A stretch of DNA of 64,000 nucleotides from the NCBI GenBank assembly GCA_032718475.1, contig JAUCBJ010007300.1, forward strand, positions 1-64,000, written 5' to 3'. The stretch is from Nemertoderma westbladi (Eukaryota; Xenacoelomorpha; Nemertodermatida; Nemertodermatidae). Numbering within the stretch: the stretch's first letter is position 1; each line of letters starts with the position of its first letter. Under the pieces are notes generated by a model. The model was not told where the DNA came from. It ran no database searches and worked only from the letters and a program-made list of their open reading frames with translations. This document shows, one piece after another, positions 10,905-21,452 of this stretch. Both the position numbers and the translations under genes were made by a program.

Positions 10905-12964
10905 TACTACTACTAGGTCGAGCGAACTCGGACAGTGGAAATGAGATCCTTCCAGGCTTCCCGATTCTCCATAGTTGTTGCAATTTCGTTTCTCCCAAGT
11001 TTAGTATCCCTTTCAAGTTGATCTATATATGTTATGGCTGGTCATCCACGACTACGCTTTCCATGAGTTGGTTGCCAGAAAAGTAGATCTGGTATGACCC
11101 TGTCTTTACTTCGCCAACAGTGCCCACTGAATCTTAATCTGTGTTCACGGAGGGTGGTTGATACAGTTGGTATTATACCATAAAGCTCGGCATTTGTTTC
11201 CAGCTGATGTTTAGGGCTGCCCTTAGTAGTCTTTTGTAGCAACCATCAATTCGTTGTTCAAGTGATTTAGTCAGTGTCCAGGTCTCACCCCCGTATAAAA
11301 ATACACTTTCCACTGTGGCTCGAAAGAACTTAGTCTTCAGGTGCCTGGAAAGATCTGATTTACAGATGGTATCCATTTTTGATAGAGCTACCCAAGCCTT
11401 AGCTTTCCTAACTTCTATGTCCTTTTTGCTACTCTCTATCCATGATCCAAGGTACTGGAAGTCGTCAACCTTCCTTAGTTGATTATTGTCAATCGTTGTC
11501 AAGTTTCCATCAACATTAAAGGTCATGAATTCGGTCTTGGTAGCATTTATATGCAATCCAACCTCCTTAGCAGCCCGCTCCACTTTATTTAGTAGAAGCT
11601 GTGCATCTGCTAGGATATTAGAGAGCAGGGCGATGTCATCCGCAAAGTCGGTGTCTGTGACTGTAGTTGCCGGATATATACTACTTCTGCATTCTTGAAG
11701 TGTGAATCCCAGGTCTTCACCCTTTGTGGCTGTCCTCATTGCGTAATCCAGCACAATTACAAATAGTAATGGTGCTAATGTGTCACCTTGCATAACCCCA
11801 GCCAGGATTGAGAAAAACTCAGTTTCACCATCTGGTAAGAGTACCTGCGCTTCTGTGTCACAATATAACAATCCAATGCCAGCAACAATTACTTCTGGTA
11901 TTACATAAGCTCTTAGGATTTCAAGCATTTTGCCGCTATGGATGGAGTCGAATGCCTTCTTGAAGTCCACAAAAGTCATGACTGCGGGGAGATTCTTTGA
12001 CTTGATTCCTTCAATCAGTCTCCGTAGTGCAAGTATCTGAGCTATTGTTGATCTACTTGGTCGAAATCCGTTTTGGCTCTTACGCAGTAGTTTCTCTATG
12101 TGAGGCCTAATCCTATATAGAATCATTTTATTGTATATTTTGGCAGCTACCACAAGCAGACAGATCCCACGATAGTTTGTTGGTATACCGAGGTCTCCTT
12201 TCTTGGGGAGAGGCTTTAGTTGACCTTTAGTCCAAATTGGTGGTGGCTTTTCCCCTTTTAACATCCGGTTGCAAACATTCAATAATGGTCTATTTAGCAC
12301 TCCGGTTTTCCATCCCTCCGCTGGGATTTCATCTAATCCACTCGCTTTATTATTGGACATGCTTTTAATGCTTCTTTGGAGTTCGGCAGGTGTGAAGTCC
12401 CCTGTTTCTATAGGTAGTGTCTTGTCATATATTTTCCTTGTAGGGCTGACCTCGATGTTTGGTGGCTGCCCAAGCAAGTTGCTGAAGTGATTTTTCCACT
12501 TCCCAACACATTCTTCAGGACTATCGGCTTTGAGGCGCCCCTTTGCACAACTTTTCCGACCAGATACCTCATTTACAGTTTGCCAGGTAAGTCTTGATTG
12601 TTGCTGTATGTGAGCAGTTATAATTGCTTCAATTTTATCCTGTATGTACTTTTCCTGGCTGATGTTGTAGGCCAATTTAAGATCGTCATTAGCTTTCTCA
12701 ACCTTGTTAATGTTTTCTGTTGGTGGTTGTTCGGTTTTAACTTTGTTGGCTATCTTAAGATCTTCTCTCTTACAAGTAACCTCAGAGTTTTGCCATGGCA
12801 CATACTGTTTTCGTTTGGGTTTCTGGGGGATATGCCTCTTAGCTGATTCCTTGTGGGCTGTTATTATATTCTGGTATATTGAATCGGTGGACTGGTCTTC
12901 ATCCAAAGCGGTTTTGAACTTCTACTGTGTAAGCATCCTTTACTGCATTGTCAGTTCTGAGTTT
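10905..12964 (-). mobile_element. LINE A copy 1, 5'-truncated
   Basis: Minus-strand non-LTR retrotransposon copy. Its 3' end has a TAG-repeat tail (read as CTACTACTACTAG near 10905). Its 5' end stops near 12964, where similarity with the longer copy at 45019-51928 ends; the endonuclease domain is absent. Truncation at the 5' end is typical of target-primed reverse transcription. Confidence 0.85.
10930..12906 (-). pseudogene. LINE A reverse transcriptase (frameshifted)
   Basis: A 577-codon frame (11173-12906) with RT motifs: QNGFRPSRST, TFVDFKKAFDS, GVMQGDTLAPLLF and the catalytic FADD in TDFADDIALLS. Near 11195 the frame shifts and the conserved C-terminal tail (RLRFSGHCWR ... GKRSRG) continues at 11042-11242. 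The tail breaks again before the end. A short deletion near 12906 relative to the second copy also shifts the N-terminal side. RNA-dependent DNA polymerase of an APE-type LINE, clade RTE-like by general appearance; inactive. Confidence 0.85.
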
Positions 12965-15215
12965 CAATATAATGATATTAATTGATATTGAGATGATATT
13001 GAGAACTGATATTATTTAGGGTAATTATTATTAACTATCCTGGAATATAGTGTCATTTCATGATTTGAGGATGTGATACTGTTAAACTGGCGCGACCCCT
13101 ATACTAACAGCAGAACTGTTGAACAGACAAATACCCGTATACTTCTCTGCCAACCTAATGAGTTCTCGCCTAACCAATAAGACACAAAGACTGCTCTACT
13201 GTTAAGTAAAGGGGATCAGGAGCGTGCTATTACTAAATTGTAAAGGGTGCTAAATACAAAACCGCTACTTACCGTTGGATGGCGCTAATCTGCCGTCCAA
13301 TATATTTTACTAAATTTACACAGCTCCTGCAAAATCGCTTGTTCCTTTCTCTACCGATCGCTCGATAGAGAGCTAACTGTTCGAATCTATGAGCCACGCG
13401 GGAATAACCAAAACAATAAACCTGAGTCGGCTCCCTAAGCTTACTTAAGACGAGTGCGAGAGGCTTTGCACTCAGAGTATTCTTACGCCTAATTTTACCA
13501 CTATTAAAGCACGCTATTGCCTACGTCATTTCTAATCGCGAATACTGGGGGTTCCCTAACGGAATGTGTGAATGCGAGAATATTTAAAATAATCAAATAA
13601 TGGTACGGTACAATGTCTTTCGTGGGTGATACCGCTCTGGGTCTAAACTTGCCTGCAGCTGGCTTTAGGCCAGCAATCTACTAGTGTCTTGCGTACTGAC
13701 TACTGCGATCTAGCTTATTGCCCGCTAATGCAAATAACCGCTCAGCGTGAATAGTTTACGGTACTCTAAATTATTACCTTAGCTACTCTCCGCTATGCTG
13801 CGTACTAATTCTTAATTTTACTAATCAATTACAGTCACAAATATGTAACAGCGCACTAATTACTAAGAGTTCCAGAATGCGTAATTCTAATTTATTACAC
13901 AACAGGTTTCGCTAGTAATAGCCTAAAATGCCGTATTACTTTGACCTAATCAGTAATTATTTGTTGTAACTAAGAAATAGAAATCAATCAAAGAGAAAGG
14001 GGCGCCTACCTAAGCATTCGTAATCATAGGCACACTTCAGTAACACACCAATCAGCGTCAGCAATCACAGATCACAATAGCACGACTTGCAATTATACAA
14101 TCTGCAATTATATAATTCGCAACATAATAATTCGCAATTGACTAATTCGCAATCTACTGTAAGGTATGCAGGCCCCTCCCGGGTACATCTAGGCTTCCTA
14201 ACTAACCCAATTCCTGCCCCCTAATACTAAATAGAGACAAAACCTGGATCATCAGCCCCCTAATTACCGTACCAGCGAGCGGTCTCCAACCTACAGTCCA
14301 AATTGCCCGACCACAACGTTGACACCCCACCAGCATTGCCCGCCTTTGAATCCTCCGCACTCCCTTCGTCGCTAACCCCCCGATGAGCCCACCACCTACT
14401 GGCACCTTAGCCCTCCATTGATTGAATAGCTACCGTAGCGGCGCATGCAAATCACAAGTCTGACAGTCTCAGAAATTCCGTAGGATTATTGCGTCGAAAT
14501 GAATTACATAGAACCATTAACGAAAGAGGTAGAAATCATAGTTCCGGTTGTAATTAGCAGTAATCAATAGGATTGATTGAGAAACACAGTTAAGAAAAAT
14601 AACACTAACGAATCATTCCAAGAAAATTAATCAAAGGGTAGAAATGCAGAAAATACGCACAAATTGTACTCCTAAAATTTACTAATAATGAGATGGGGTT
14701 GGTGTTGTAGAGGAGTAGGATTGAGATTGTACAGCTCTACCGGCAAACCGCCAATTTATAGGTGATCCGAGAAGGGTGATGCAATAAGGGTGATGCAATT
14801 GCTCTCCTATTGGCTCTCCAGTCCGCGCTAGCATTAGACCAACCTGGAAACAGTTAGTCCAATTAGAAAGCCGGATTGTGATGAGGACAATGAGGACAAT
14901 GAGGATTGAGTAAATGAGTCAGCCAGCTACAGCGAGGCGTAAATAATATTTTTGTTGTTTGTCGTTTGTTCTCCATATATTATATGGTCGGGCCGGGTAA
15001 GGTGTTACGATGTTGGGTTTCTGTGACTATATCTGAACAAATTTTAACCAATTCTACCAACGATATTCATCCCGGATAAATGTTCCCTTAGGTAGAAATC
15101 GAAAAATAGGATCGGATAATTATCAAAAAGAATGATTTGCACAGTTCCAACGATAAATATAATAATACTTTCCGTAATTAAATAATAGCGTCACCACAGA
15201 CAGTAAATTTTATAT
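12965..15215. other. Non-coding stretch
   Basis: No supported gene. Around 14090-14155 there is a short array of AATTCGCAAT-type repeats. About 13090 contains TGGCGCGACC, which superficially resembles a retroviral primer site, but no LTR pair accompanies it. The only ORF (14202-14405, minus) is short and not recognisable. Confidence 0.5.
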
Positions 15216-15219
15216 TTAT

Positions 15220-15866
15220 TTAGAAAACCGAAAGCAGTGCATACACGGCAAAAAATAGCATACAGGGGTAGGCGACTAGCAGCTGTTGTCCCTGCATATC
15301 CAAGGCCGTGACAAATAGTTTACTAGCAGATAAACTGCACCAGGCCACGCAAATTAAGGTCAATACCATCCCGTGTAGAGCCTGCAAAGTTAGGAAGATA
15401 TCTATAGAGGACAATACGACCAGCGGCAACATGCAGTAACCCAACACACTCACTGTACAGCCCAAAGTTATACCGTGGACCGACATAACGTTGAGTAGCA
15501 AATACAAGCCCAAACCCCCTAGAACCCCAATTCCGTAGATGTAGTTAAAATGGATTTTCCCGGTAAGTAAGAGAGAAGCCCCGAATAGCAGGACGAACAC
15601 CAAAGGGCCGGCCATGTCAGTGTCCTGCATTATAACAGGGTCGGTTTCCTTGAACGGGTGTAAAACAGCGAGAGTTTTTAATCGAATGTGTTCGAAGTTG
15701 ACCCCCAGTTCCTCTAGTAACGGGAGTTCGTCGAGGATTTCTGCATCTTCTTGCGTCGACGAGTAGGGGTTGTATGGGTTGCCTGGCGTCGGTTGGGGGG
15801 ACAGGATGGCTCCGGTGTATACAGACTGTTGGTTAGGGGGGTACATGGCTGCAAAATGGTCCAATT
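15220..15866 (-). CDS. YIPF5: YIPF5 (Yip1 family), terminal exon
   Basis: Encodes about 215 residues that match the YIPF5/Yip1A family almost throughout: a Pro/Asn/Tyr-rich cytosolic N-terminal part, the conserved ELGVNFEHI and DTDMAGPLVF segments, then five predicted transmembrane helices, with LGYCMLPL and GQQLLVAYPC in the expected places, ending ALLSVF and TAA at 15220. YIPF5 is a multispanning ER/cis-Golgi protein that binds Yif1 and Rab GTPases and acts in ER-to-Golgi vesicle transport. On the minus strand the exon begins after CATTTCCTAG (acceptor AG at 15867-15868); two bases complete a split codon. No ATG lies in the expected place within the exon, so the short N-terminal exon lies further upstream (higher coordinates) and was not found. 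The exon is open and conserved and looks functional. Confidence 0.93.
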
Positions 15867-15868
15867 CT

Positions 15869-16555
15869 AGGAAATGTAATTATGAATTTATTAATACTGC
15901 AGCAATCAACATCAACAATACTAAATTAAATTTTGAAGATATAATATATTTATTTAATGACCACATTAGCATCTCGAGTGACTCCCTAAACATGACCAAG
16001 AAGAAACGAAATTTGGAAAACATAAAATTGAATTTTGATAGAACAGAAAATTTCTAATGGAGGTTACAATTTTCAATAGATAAAATAACAAAAACTTTTA
16101 AATAAATACCACAAAGCACGGCAGAGACAAAAAAATTCACATATATAAAATTATATAATATTTCTATAAGGAAGAATAGCAGTATTTATTATTAGCAATA
16201 TTCATGACTCTCTGTATAAAACAACATTTTTCTCAGTTGATCGAATTTGACATTTTTCTTCGCTAAATTCCCTACTACTTTCATATTTTTCATTATTTAT
16301 AATTACACAAAATCCTCAATGATGCAAGATGGACATCTGTACAAGTCCCTAAAAGATGCCACCCTGCTCCATAGCGCGGGAAATTCAAATGAATGAAAGA
16401 TATATTGTAATTCGTACTGGAAAGGGTGGCAGATCAGATCTGCCACCTATATTTTGGCGGGAAATCCAAATCTGTTTTAACATTGAATACATCAATAGAG
16501 TAAGACTGAATCAGAATAAATTATTTCTTATCGGTTTAACTCACTCCCAGACTTA
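15869..16555. other. Probable YIPF5 intron sequence
   Basis: AT-rich sequence upstream (minus strand) of the YIPF5 acceptor. It contains a small palindrome at about 16425-16447 (arms GGTGGCAGATC around one base). No convincing first exon of YIPF5 is visible. Confidence 0.4.
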
Positions 16556-17310
16556 CGGTGGCTGAATTGTGCCACTTAATACTTTTTTTTTATTTTTTTT
16601 TTGAAGTGACTTTTTGGTCGACCAAAAAGTACTTTTTGGTCGACCAATAAGTCGACTTTTTGGTCGACCAAAAATTAGTTTTTGGTCGACCAAAAAGTAC
16701 TTTTTGGTCGACCAAAAAGTACTTTTTGGTCGACCAATAAGTCGACTTTTTGGTCGACCAAAAATTAGTTTTTGGTCGACCAAAAAGTACTTTTTGGTCG
16801 ACCAATAAGTCGACTTTTTGGTCGACCAAAAAGTACTTTTTGGTCGACCAAAAAGTCTGGAAGTATTATCCAATAGAAAACATACAACTATTTTCGAGGC
16901 AAAATCAAATTACATTAAGTGAATTAGGTGGTTATTTAAAACTGTAACACTATCATGATGAAGGATTAATATCCTAGGTACCGGTAGGCCTAGCGATCAA
17001 TGTGTTTAACAAAGCTTTATGTACACCGGTACAGTAATTTGATTTTACCTCCAAAATACTGTAGTTATATATATGTTTTCTATTGGATAATACTTCCAGA
17101 CTTTTTGGTCGACCAAAAAGTACTTTTTGGTCGACCAATAAGTCGACTTTTTGGTCGACCAAAAAGTACTTTTTGGTCGACCAAAAAGTACTTTTTGGTC
17201 GACCAAAAAGTCGACTTATTGGTCGACCAAAAAGTACTTTTTGGTCGACCAAAAAGTCGCTTCAAAAAAAAAATAAAAAAAAAGTATTAAGTGGCACAAT
17301 TCAGCCACCG
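16556..17310. mobile_element. Foldback element with TA flanks and GTCGAC palindrome arrays
   Basis: The ends are inverted copies (CGGTGGCTGAATTGTGCCAC... and its complement), each flanked by TA (16554-16555 and 17311-17312), as for Tc1/mariner-type MITEs. The arms are about 320 bp and 230-300 bp and consist of units of the form TTTTTGGTCGACCAAAAAGTAC, each itself a palindrome centred on GTCGAC. Inverted similarity continues inwards to about 16920 and 17035, leaving only a short unpaired centre. A second copy of the tip follows at 17313-17326. ORFs on both strands here (VDQKVLFGRPKS-type) are by-products of the repeat. Confidence 0.85.
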
Positions 17311-17397
17311 TACAATTCAGCCACCGTAGGTTTACACTCATATTGAATCAGTTGTTTTGTTATTTTGTTGTACATTATTAATACACCGATGAGAGTT

Positions 17398-18699
17398 TCA
17401 TAGATGTATACGATGGCGATTATTGATAAAAACTGTAGCTTCTTCGATTTCCCTACACAGGAACGTCTTGATGTATCGGACTAGCCTGGTGAAATTTCTC
17501 GGAGATGCTTCGATTCTCATCAATGGACAACCCAACTTCGAATCATTAATATACAATCGATGAATATCGGATTCTTTGTATATTTTTGTATCCCTTGTGA
17601 TCTCTATAGGTTGATTCCTACTAGCTGACTTTATCTGTACTATGTCTGTACTTCTCTGTTTCTTATCATCGATTGATCTTCTCACATTAAAAATACGAAC
17701 TACTTTCAGTAAGATGTCCACCGGTTTCAAAGTTGCCACCTTAAATCTAGCCGTTAGTCTGTAGTATCTCCATAACGGATGAGGGTAATCAGTAATACAA
17801 TATGTCAATATCACCTTATCTTCTAGTTGAAGTTCACGAGGAATAGGCTTACTCCACCGCAACACGGTGATGGGTTCAGATGTGCACGGTAAAGTCTTGA
17901 GGTAGTCACAAACCAGAAGTTTGAAATCTTCGATGGACCCTGTTCTAGGGTGGCTGTCGTCTCCAGACAAATTGAAGTCTCGAAAATAAAACGTGAAATT
18001 CTTGTTATCCTTTTTAACAACAAGTTTACCGTTATGTTCATCAATGATTTGAATCTCATCATATTTTCTGATCCAAAACGACCACTCCAACCAGTCGCTG
18101 TGTGGATGTATATCGCTGCAGAGTATCGGTGTCTTCCGGTCCCAGCCTATTGAGGTAATGGGATGCCCTTGTGCCAGCGGGTATTCACGTTCTCTTTCAG
18201 GCTGCTGTCCATCTGTTGTCGGAATTGGAACTATTTCGCCCTCTTTGATACGCATAATTTTTAGATTTTGTCTAAAAGAACTTCTTATTTGAACACCTGA
18301 AAATTTCACTGGGAGCCATTTTTGGTCGTAAACATTGCGAAAACTCACAAATTGTTTTTCAGTCTGGAAGTATATTGAATAACACCAAATTACAATATCA
18401 AGTCGCATTTTGTAAGTATTTTGGATCAAAACGGAATATTTTTCTGAATCGAATGTAACCTTGGACATATTGTCTATCACATGCGTGCTATTACCTTTAA
18501 GGCCATCACTACCCTCACCATTAGGTTCATCCAACCAGTCGATGACGCCGAATGGATAAAAAGTCCACGTTGAGGTTCGGCTTGGGTCATCTTTCCTTAA
18601 AAAGTAATTTTGATGGGGTACATAATAATCTTTGTAAAGTTTGCATATCAAACTATCACTGTCTTGATATGATTTCAGTATAACCCCGGAGAATATCAT
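17398..18699 (-). CDS. Hypothetical protein, intronless, about 433 residues
   Basis: Uninterrupted minus-strand frame. The first ATG of the frame is at 18699; the frame stays open upstream to about 18747 without another ATG, so a splice acceptor and an upstream exon are also possible. Composition is ordinary for a globular protein: rich in Trp, Tyr, Arg, Asp and Ile, no low complexity. A weakly hydrophobic N-terminus could be a signal peptide (codons upstream of and including the ATG), but no clear transmembrane helix follows. There are several Cys but no familiar motif. I do not recognise the family. It lies on the same strand as YIPF5. No RT, integrase or transposase motif is visible, so a host gene is more likely than a mobile element, but this is inference from absence. 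Confidence 0.6.
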   Translation of the reverse strand: MIFSGVILKSYQDSDSLICKLYKDYYVPHQNYFLRKDDPSRTSTWTFYPFGVIDWLDEPNGEGSDGLKGNSTHVIDNMSKVTFDSEKYSVLIQNTYKMRLDIVIWCYSIYFQTEKQFVSFRNVYDQKWLPVKFSGVQIRSSFRQNLKIMRIKEGEIVPIPTTDGQQPEREREYPLAQGHPITSIGWDRKTPILCSDIHPHSDWLEWSFWIRKYDEIQIIDEHNGKLVVKKDNKNFTFYFRDFNLSGDDSHPRTGSIEDFKLLVCDYLKTLPCTSEPITVLRWSKPIPRELQLEDKVILTYCITDYPHPLWRYYRLTARFKVATLKPVDILLKVVRIFNVRRSIDDKKQRSTDIVQIKSASRNQPIEITRDTKIYKESDIHRLYINDSKLGCPLMRIEASPRNFTRLVRYIKTFLCREIEEATVFINNRHRIHL

Positions 18700-20183
18700 A
18701 ATTATGTTACATACACACAGCCTGGGTATTGTTGTTGCTAACAACAATAAGTATTAATTACGGTATAGGTAACGGGGGTCATTTTAAGGTCACTACTGAA
18801 CTTTAGGGGTACCAAAATTGAAAATTTATTTTCTATTTATTAATTAGGAACCGAGACGTTACTATAAAAATTGCTCGAGGCTGGCTGGCTGACTGACTAA
18901 CTGATCTCTAGCCAAAATTGCTCTAACGATTTTGATGAAATTTTCACACCGGCTGATGGCTGACCGGATTCTTATGATCGGCTACTCCGTCCATAGATTC
19001 TGGGCTCGAAAAATAGACGTAAACGCAAAAAAGGCCATAGACGCAATGGTAAAATAACACCAATAACAGCTGGTATTCACGATGAAATATGGCTTAATAT
19101 GTCAGAGGCATAGTAAACCGTGCTGGTTGCCAAGTCTTACTACAGTACTGTAGTACTCTATAAGGAAAGGGAATGTTTACTCACACATAAGCTGTGGGTT
19201 TCTAATGTATTAACCCCATAAGCTGATTGCTCTTCCAAGTGCTTCCTAAGGGTAGATCTGCAATAACAACGTAGTGTGTTACAATACTGTATGTCCTATT
19301 GCATTTACCTGTACTTCCCTTCAGACCATGATAGGCAAACATTAATCCTATTGTGTCTTTGAAATTTTTGTTGAATGCCAGATAATAGCCCTCACACACT
19401 CACTGAATCAAATGGAATCGACAGATAGGGGGGGGGGGGGGGGGGGGGGGGGACTGGACGCAATAAAAATTAATCCCTTTCCAGGGGAAATTCGACGCAA
19501 ATAACAGCTGATTACTCTAAAAAATAAAACTGTAACCTGTTCAATTGTGCTTTGTTTATTGTTTTGGTTAAAATACCGTGCCACTGTAACCTGCTCCTTT
19601 CCCTAAATTGAGAATTTAACATTGAGGCGGGATATCTATTCGCCAAGGCGGGATTTGCGTTCAGTCCCCCCCCCCCCCCCCCCCTGTCTTGAAATCGAAT
19701 ATCTATTAGCTTAATGCGATTAGCTGACCAGCTGAATGCCATTTTAGTTATTGGGTACTGCTGACTGTAGAGTTTACTGCTCTATAATAGTTAGTTGTTG
19801 TATGTATTTCATTAAAATCAATTTTGTAGAGGGAACTTAATTATGTTTTGGCAACATGATAGCTGAACAAAGTTAGTTAGCTGGGCATTCAAAACCAACT
19901 GACCACCTGAATGGTGTTAGTATGTAGAGTTGAGAAGATACCTTTTCCATGTTTTTTTTCTGACTAAAAATTTCAAAACAATTTTTTCGTAGCCAGAACT
20001 GCGAATAGATTCCCTATCAAAAATAACGCAAAACATTTGTTTTCTCAAAATTTTAAATTACCCTAAATTTTTGGCGACTGGGGAGGGGGAGGGTAATTAT
20101 TTTTCCATCCGCTATAACTCCGGAACGCTTGGTCCAAATTCGATGGGGTTTTTTATCTTTCAACTTAATTCGCTGTCTTCTTT
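18700..20183. other. Repeat-bearing spacer
   Basis: No gene seen. Contains a run of G at about 19429-19452 and a run of C at about 19667-19684, each flanked by complementary sequence (GACAG... G-run ...GGACTG and CAGTCC... C-run ...CTGTC), forming an inverted repeat about 200 bp apart. The stretch 18785-18830 is repeated in inverted orientation at about 32547-32592. Confidence 0.5.
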
Positions 20184-20188
20184 CAGCC
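20184..20188. repeat. Target-site duplication, left
   Basis: CAGCC directly before the TG of the left LTR; the same five bases follow the right LTR at 32148-32152. Confidence 0.85.
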
Positions 20189-21452
20189 TGTAAAAGCTTC
20201 TGTGGGATATAACTGGCCCCTTTGCTTCGCAATCCAGTTTCCCCCCAGGCGCTGGAATACTCTAAAAAAGGTTCTCTAACTGTATATATATTCCCCTCGC
20301 CCGCAAGGTACCGTTACAGGTGTTTTAACGGACATAAAAGTCATTCTGCTATATACGTGTTTTAGCGGACATGGTAAGGCAAAAAACCCGCAATACGGCA
20401 AATACTTTTACACAGCTTAGCCGTGATGATTCAGATTACGACATCTAACAGCTGGTTGCTTAAATGGAAACAGCCATTGGACGCATGGTTCTTTGTTGGC
20501 TTCAGCCAATCAGAGCGATTCTCTCTGTCGATGTGGAGCTTTGAGCCGATCATACTGGGATTGTTCAGTCTTACAGTTTTTTACTGATACTTTGTTGTTA
20601 TTGCTGTCTAAGCCAGAAACAACGGCTCTAGAAAGAAACATTAGTAGGCTTAAGATTATAGAGCGTATGACTGTTATCAATTCACGGTTCATAACAACTC
20701 ACATATCGGTCCATATCAGTGCATATCACTGTACATATCGGTTCATATCATATCTTAACCTACCGTCTTAATAGTTTGCTGTTGTTTGGTTGAATATTAT
20801 TTGGAGAACATTTATAAAGAACCCAAATTTCCCAATTTTCTTGATACACTACAGGTTAGAGAGGCGGGTTATATATATAGCGATTGCGACTTATATTATT
20901 GTGGTGTGTATTGAATTCAATGCTATTTGATAAGCCCTACATGAGTCCGTTGCTATTCTCTTTATATATGATAAAATTCATTGACGGTCGGCAAATTAGT
21001 GAGCAGTGTTGTGTGTTACCGGTAGTGTGCATGATTGTGGCTGATAACTAAGCATTTCCTAAAGAATGCGCCTCATACGTGAATCATAAGCCTTACCGAC
21101 TTACCGTTGTGATTAGTATAAGTCATATCTCTGTTTACTTAGATAGAGCGCCACGTCCTAAAAGGAACTGTTAATATTTCCCGAAAGTGAATAATATTAG
21201 TCAGAAATTAATTATTAATGATCAATCGAATAATACAATACCGTAAGCTTCACTGCAATAATAATCTAAGCCGACAGAATCCAGTCTCCCGGGATTATCC
21301 AGCGGGTGAATGGACGCGCACTAGGCTGGCTTCTGCTAATGTTGTGTTTATTGGTATTAAATATTTGTCATCTTCTAAAGTATATTTGTAAACCAAAAGA
21401 CATATAAATTTTGGCAGGTTAAACTGCTAAAGGTCTTCCAAAAGCGCGTACA
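20189..21452 (+). repeat. 5' LTR of BEL-type element
   Basis: 1264 bp, from TGTAAAAGCTTCTGTGGG to AAAAGCGCGTACA. It carries a TATATATA stretch near 20282. It matches the right LTR over the full length; visible differences are one-base indels, for example in an A run near 20390, a T run near 20493, and a GT pair near 21009. Promoter and polyadenylation signals should lie here but are not individually resolved. Confidence 0.93.

Noticed and set aside
13078-15020. Solo LTR starting TGTTAAACTGGCGCGACC
   Set aside because: No matching second copy, no clear CA end and no target-site duplication could be found.
15770-16057. Plus-strand ORF overlapping YIPF5
   Set aside because: It overlaps the conserved exon antisense and has no recognised feature.
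16553-17346. ORFs on both strands encoding repeated VDQKVLFGRPKS-type peptides
   Set aside because: They arise because the GTCGAC palindrome unit stays open in several frames; no conserved protein is involved.
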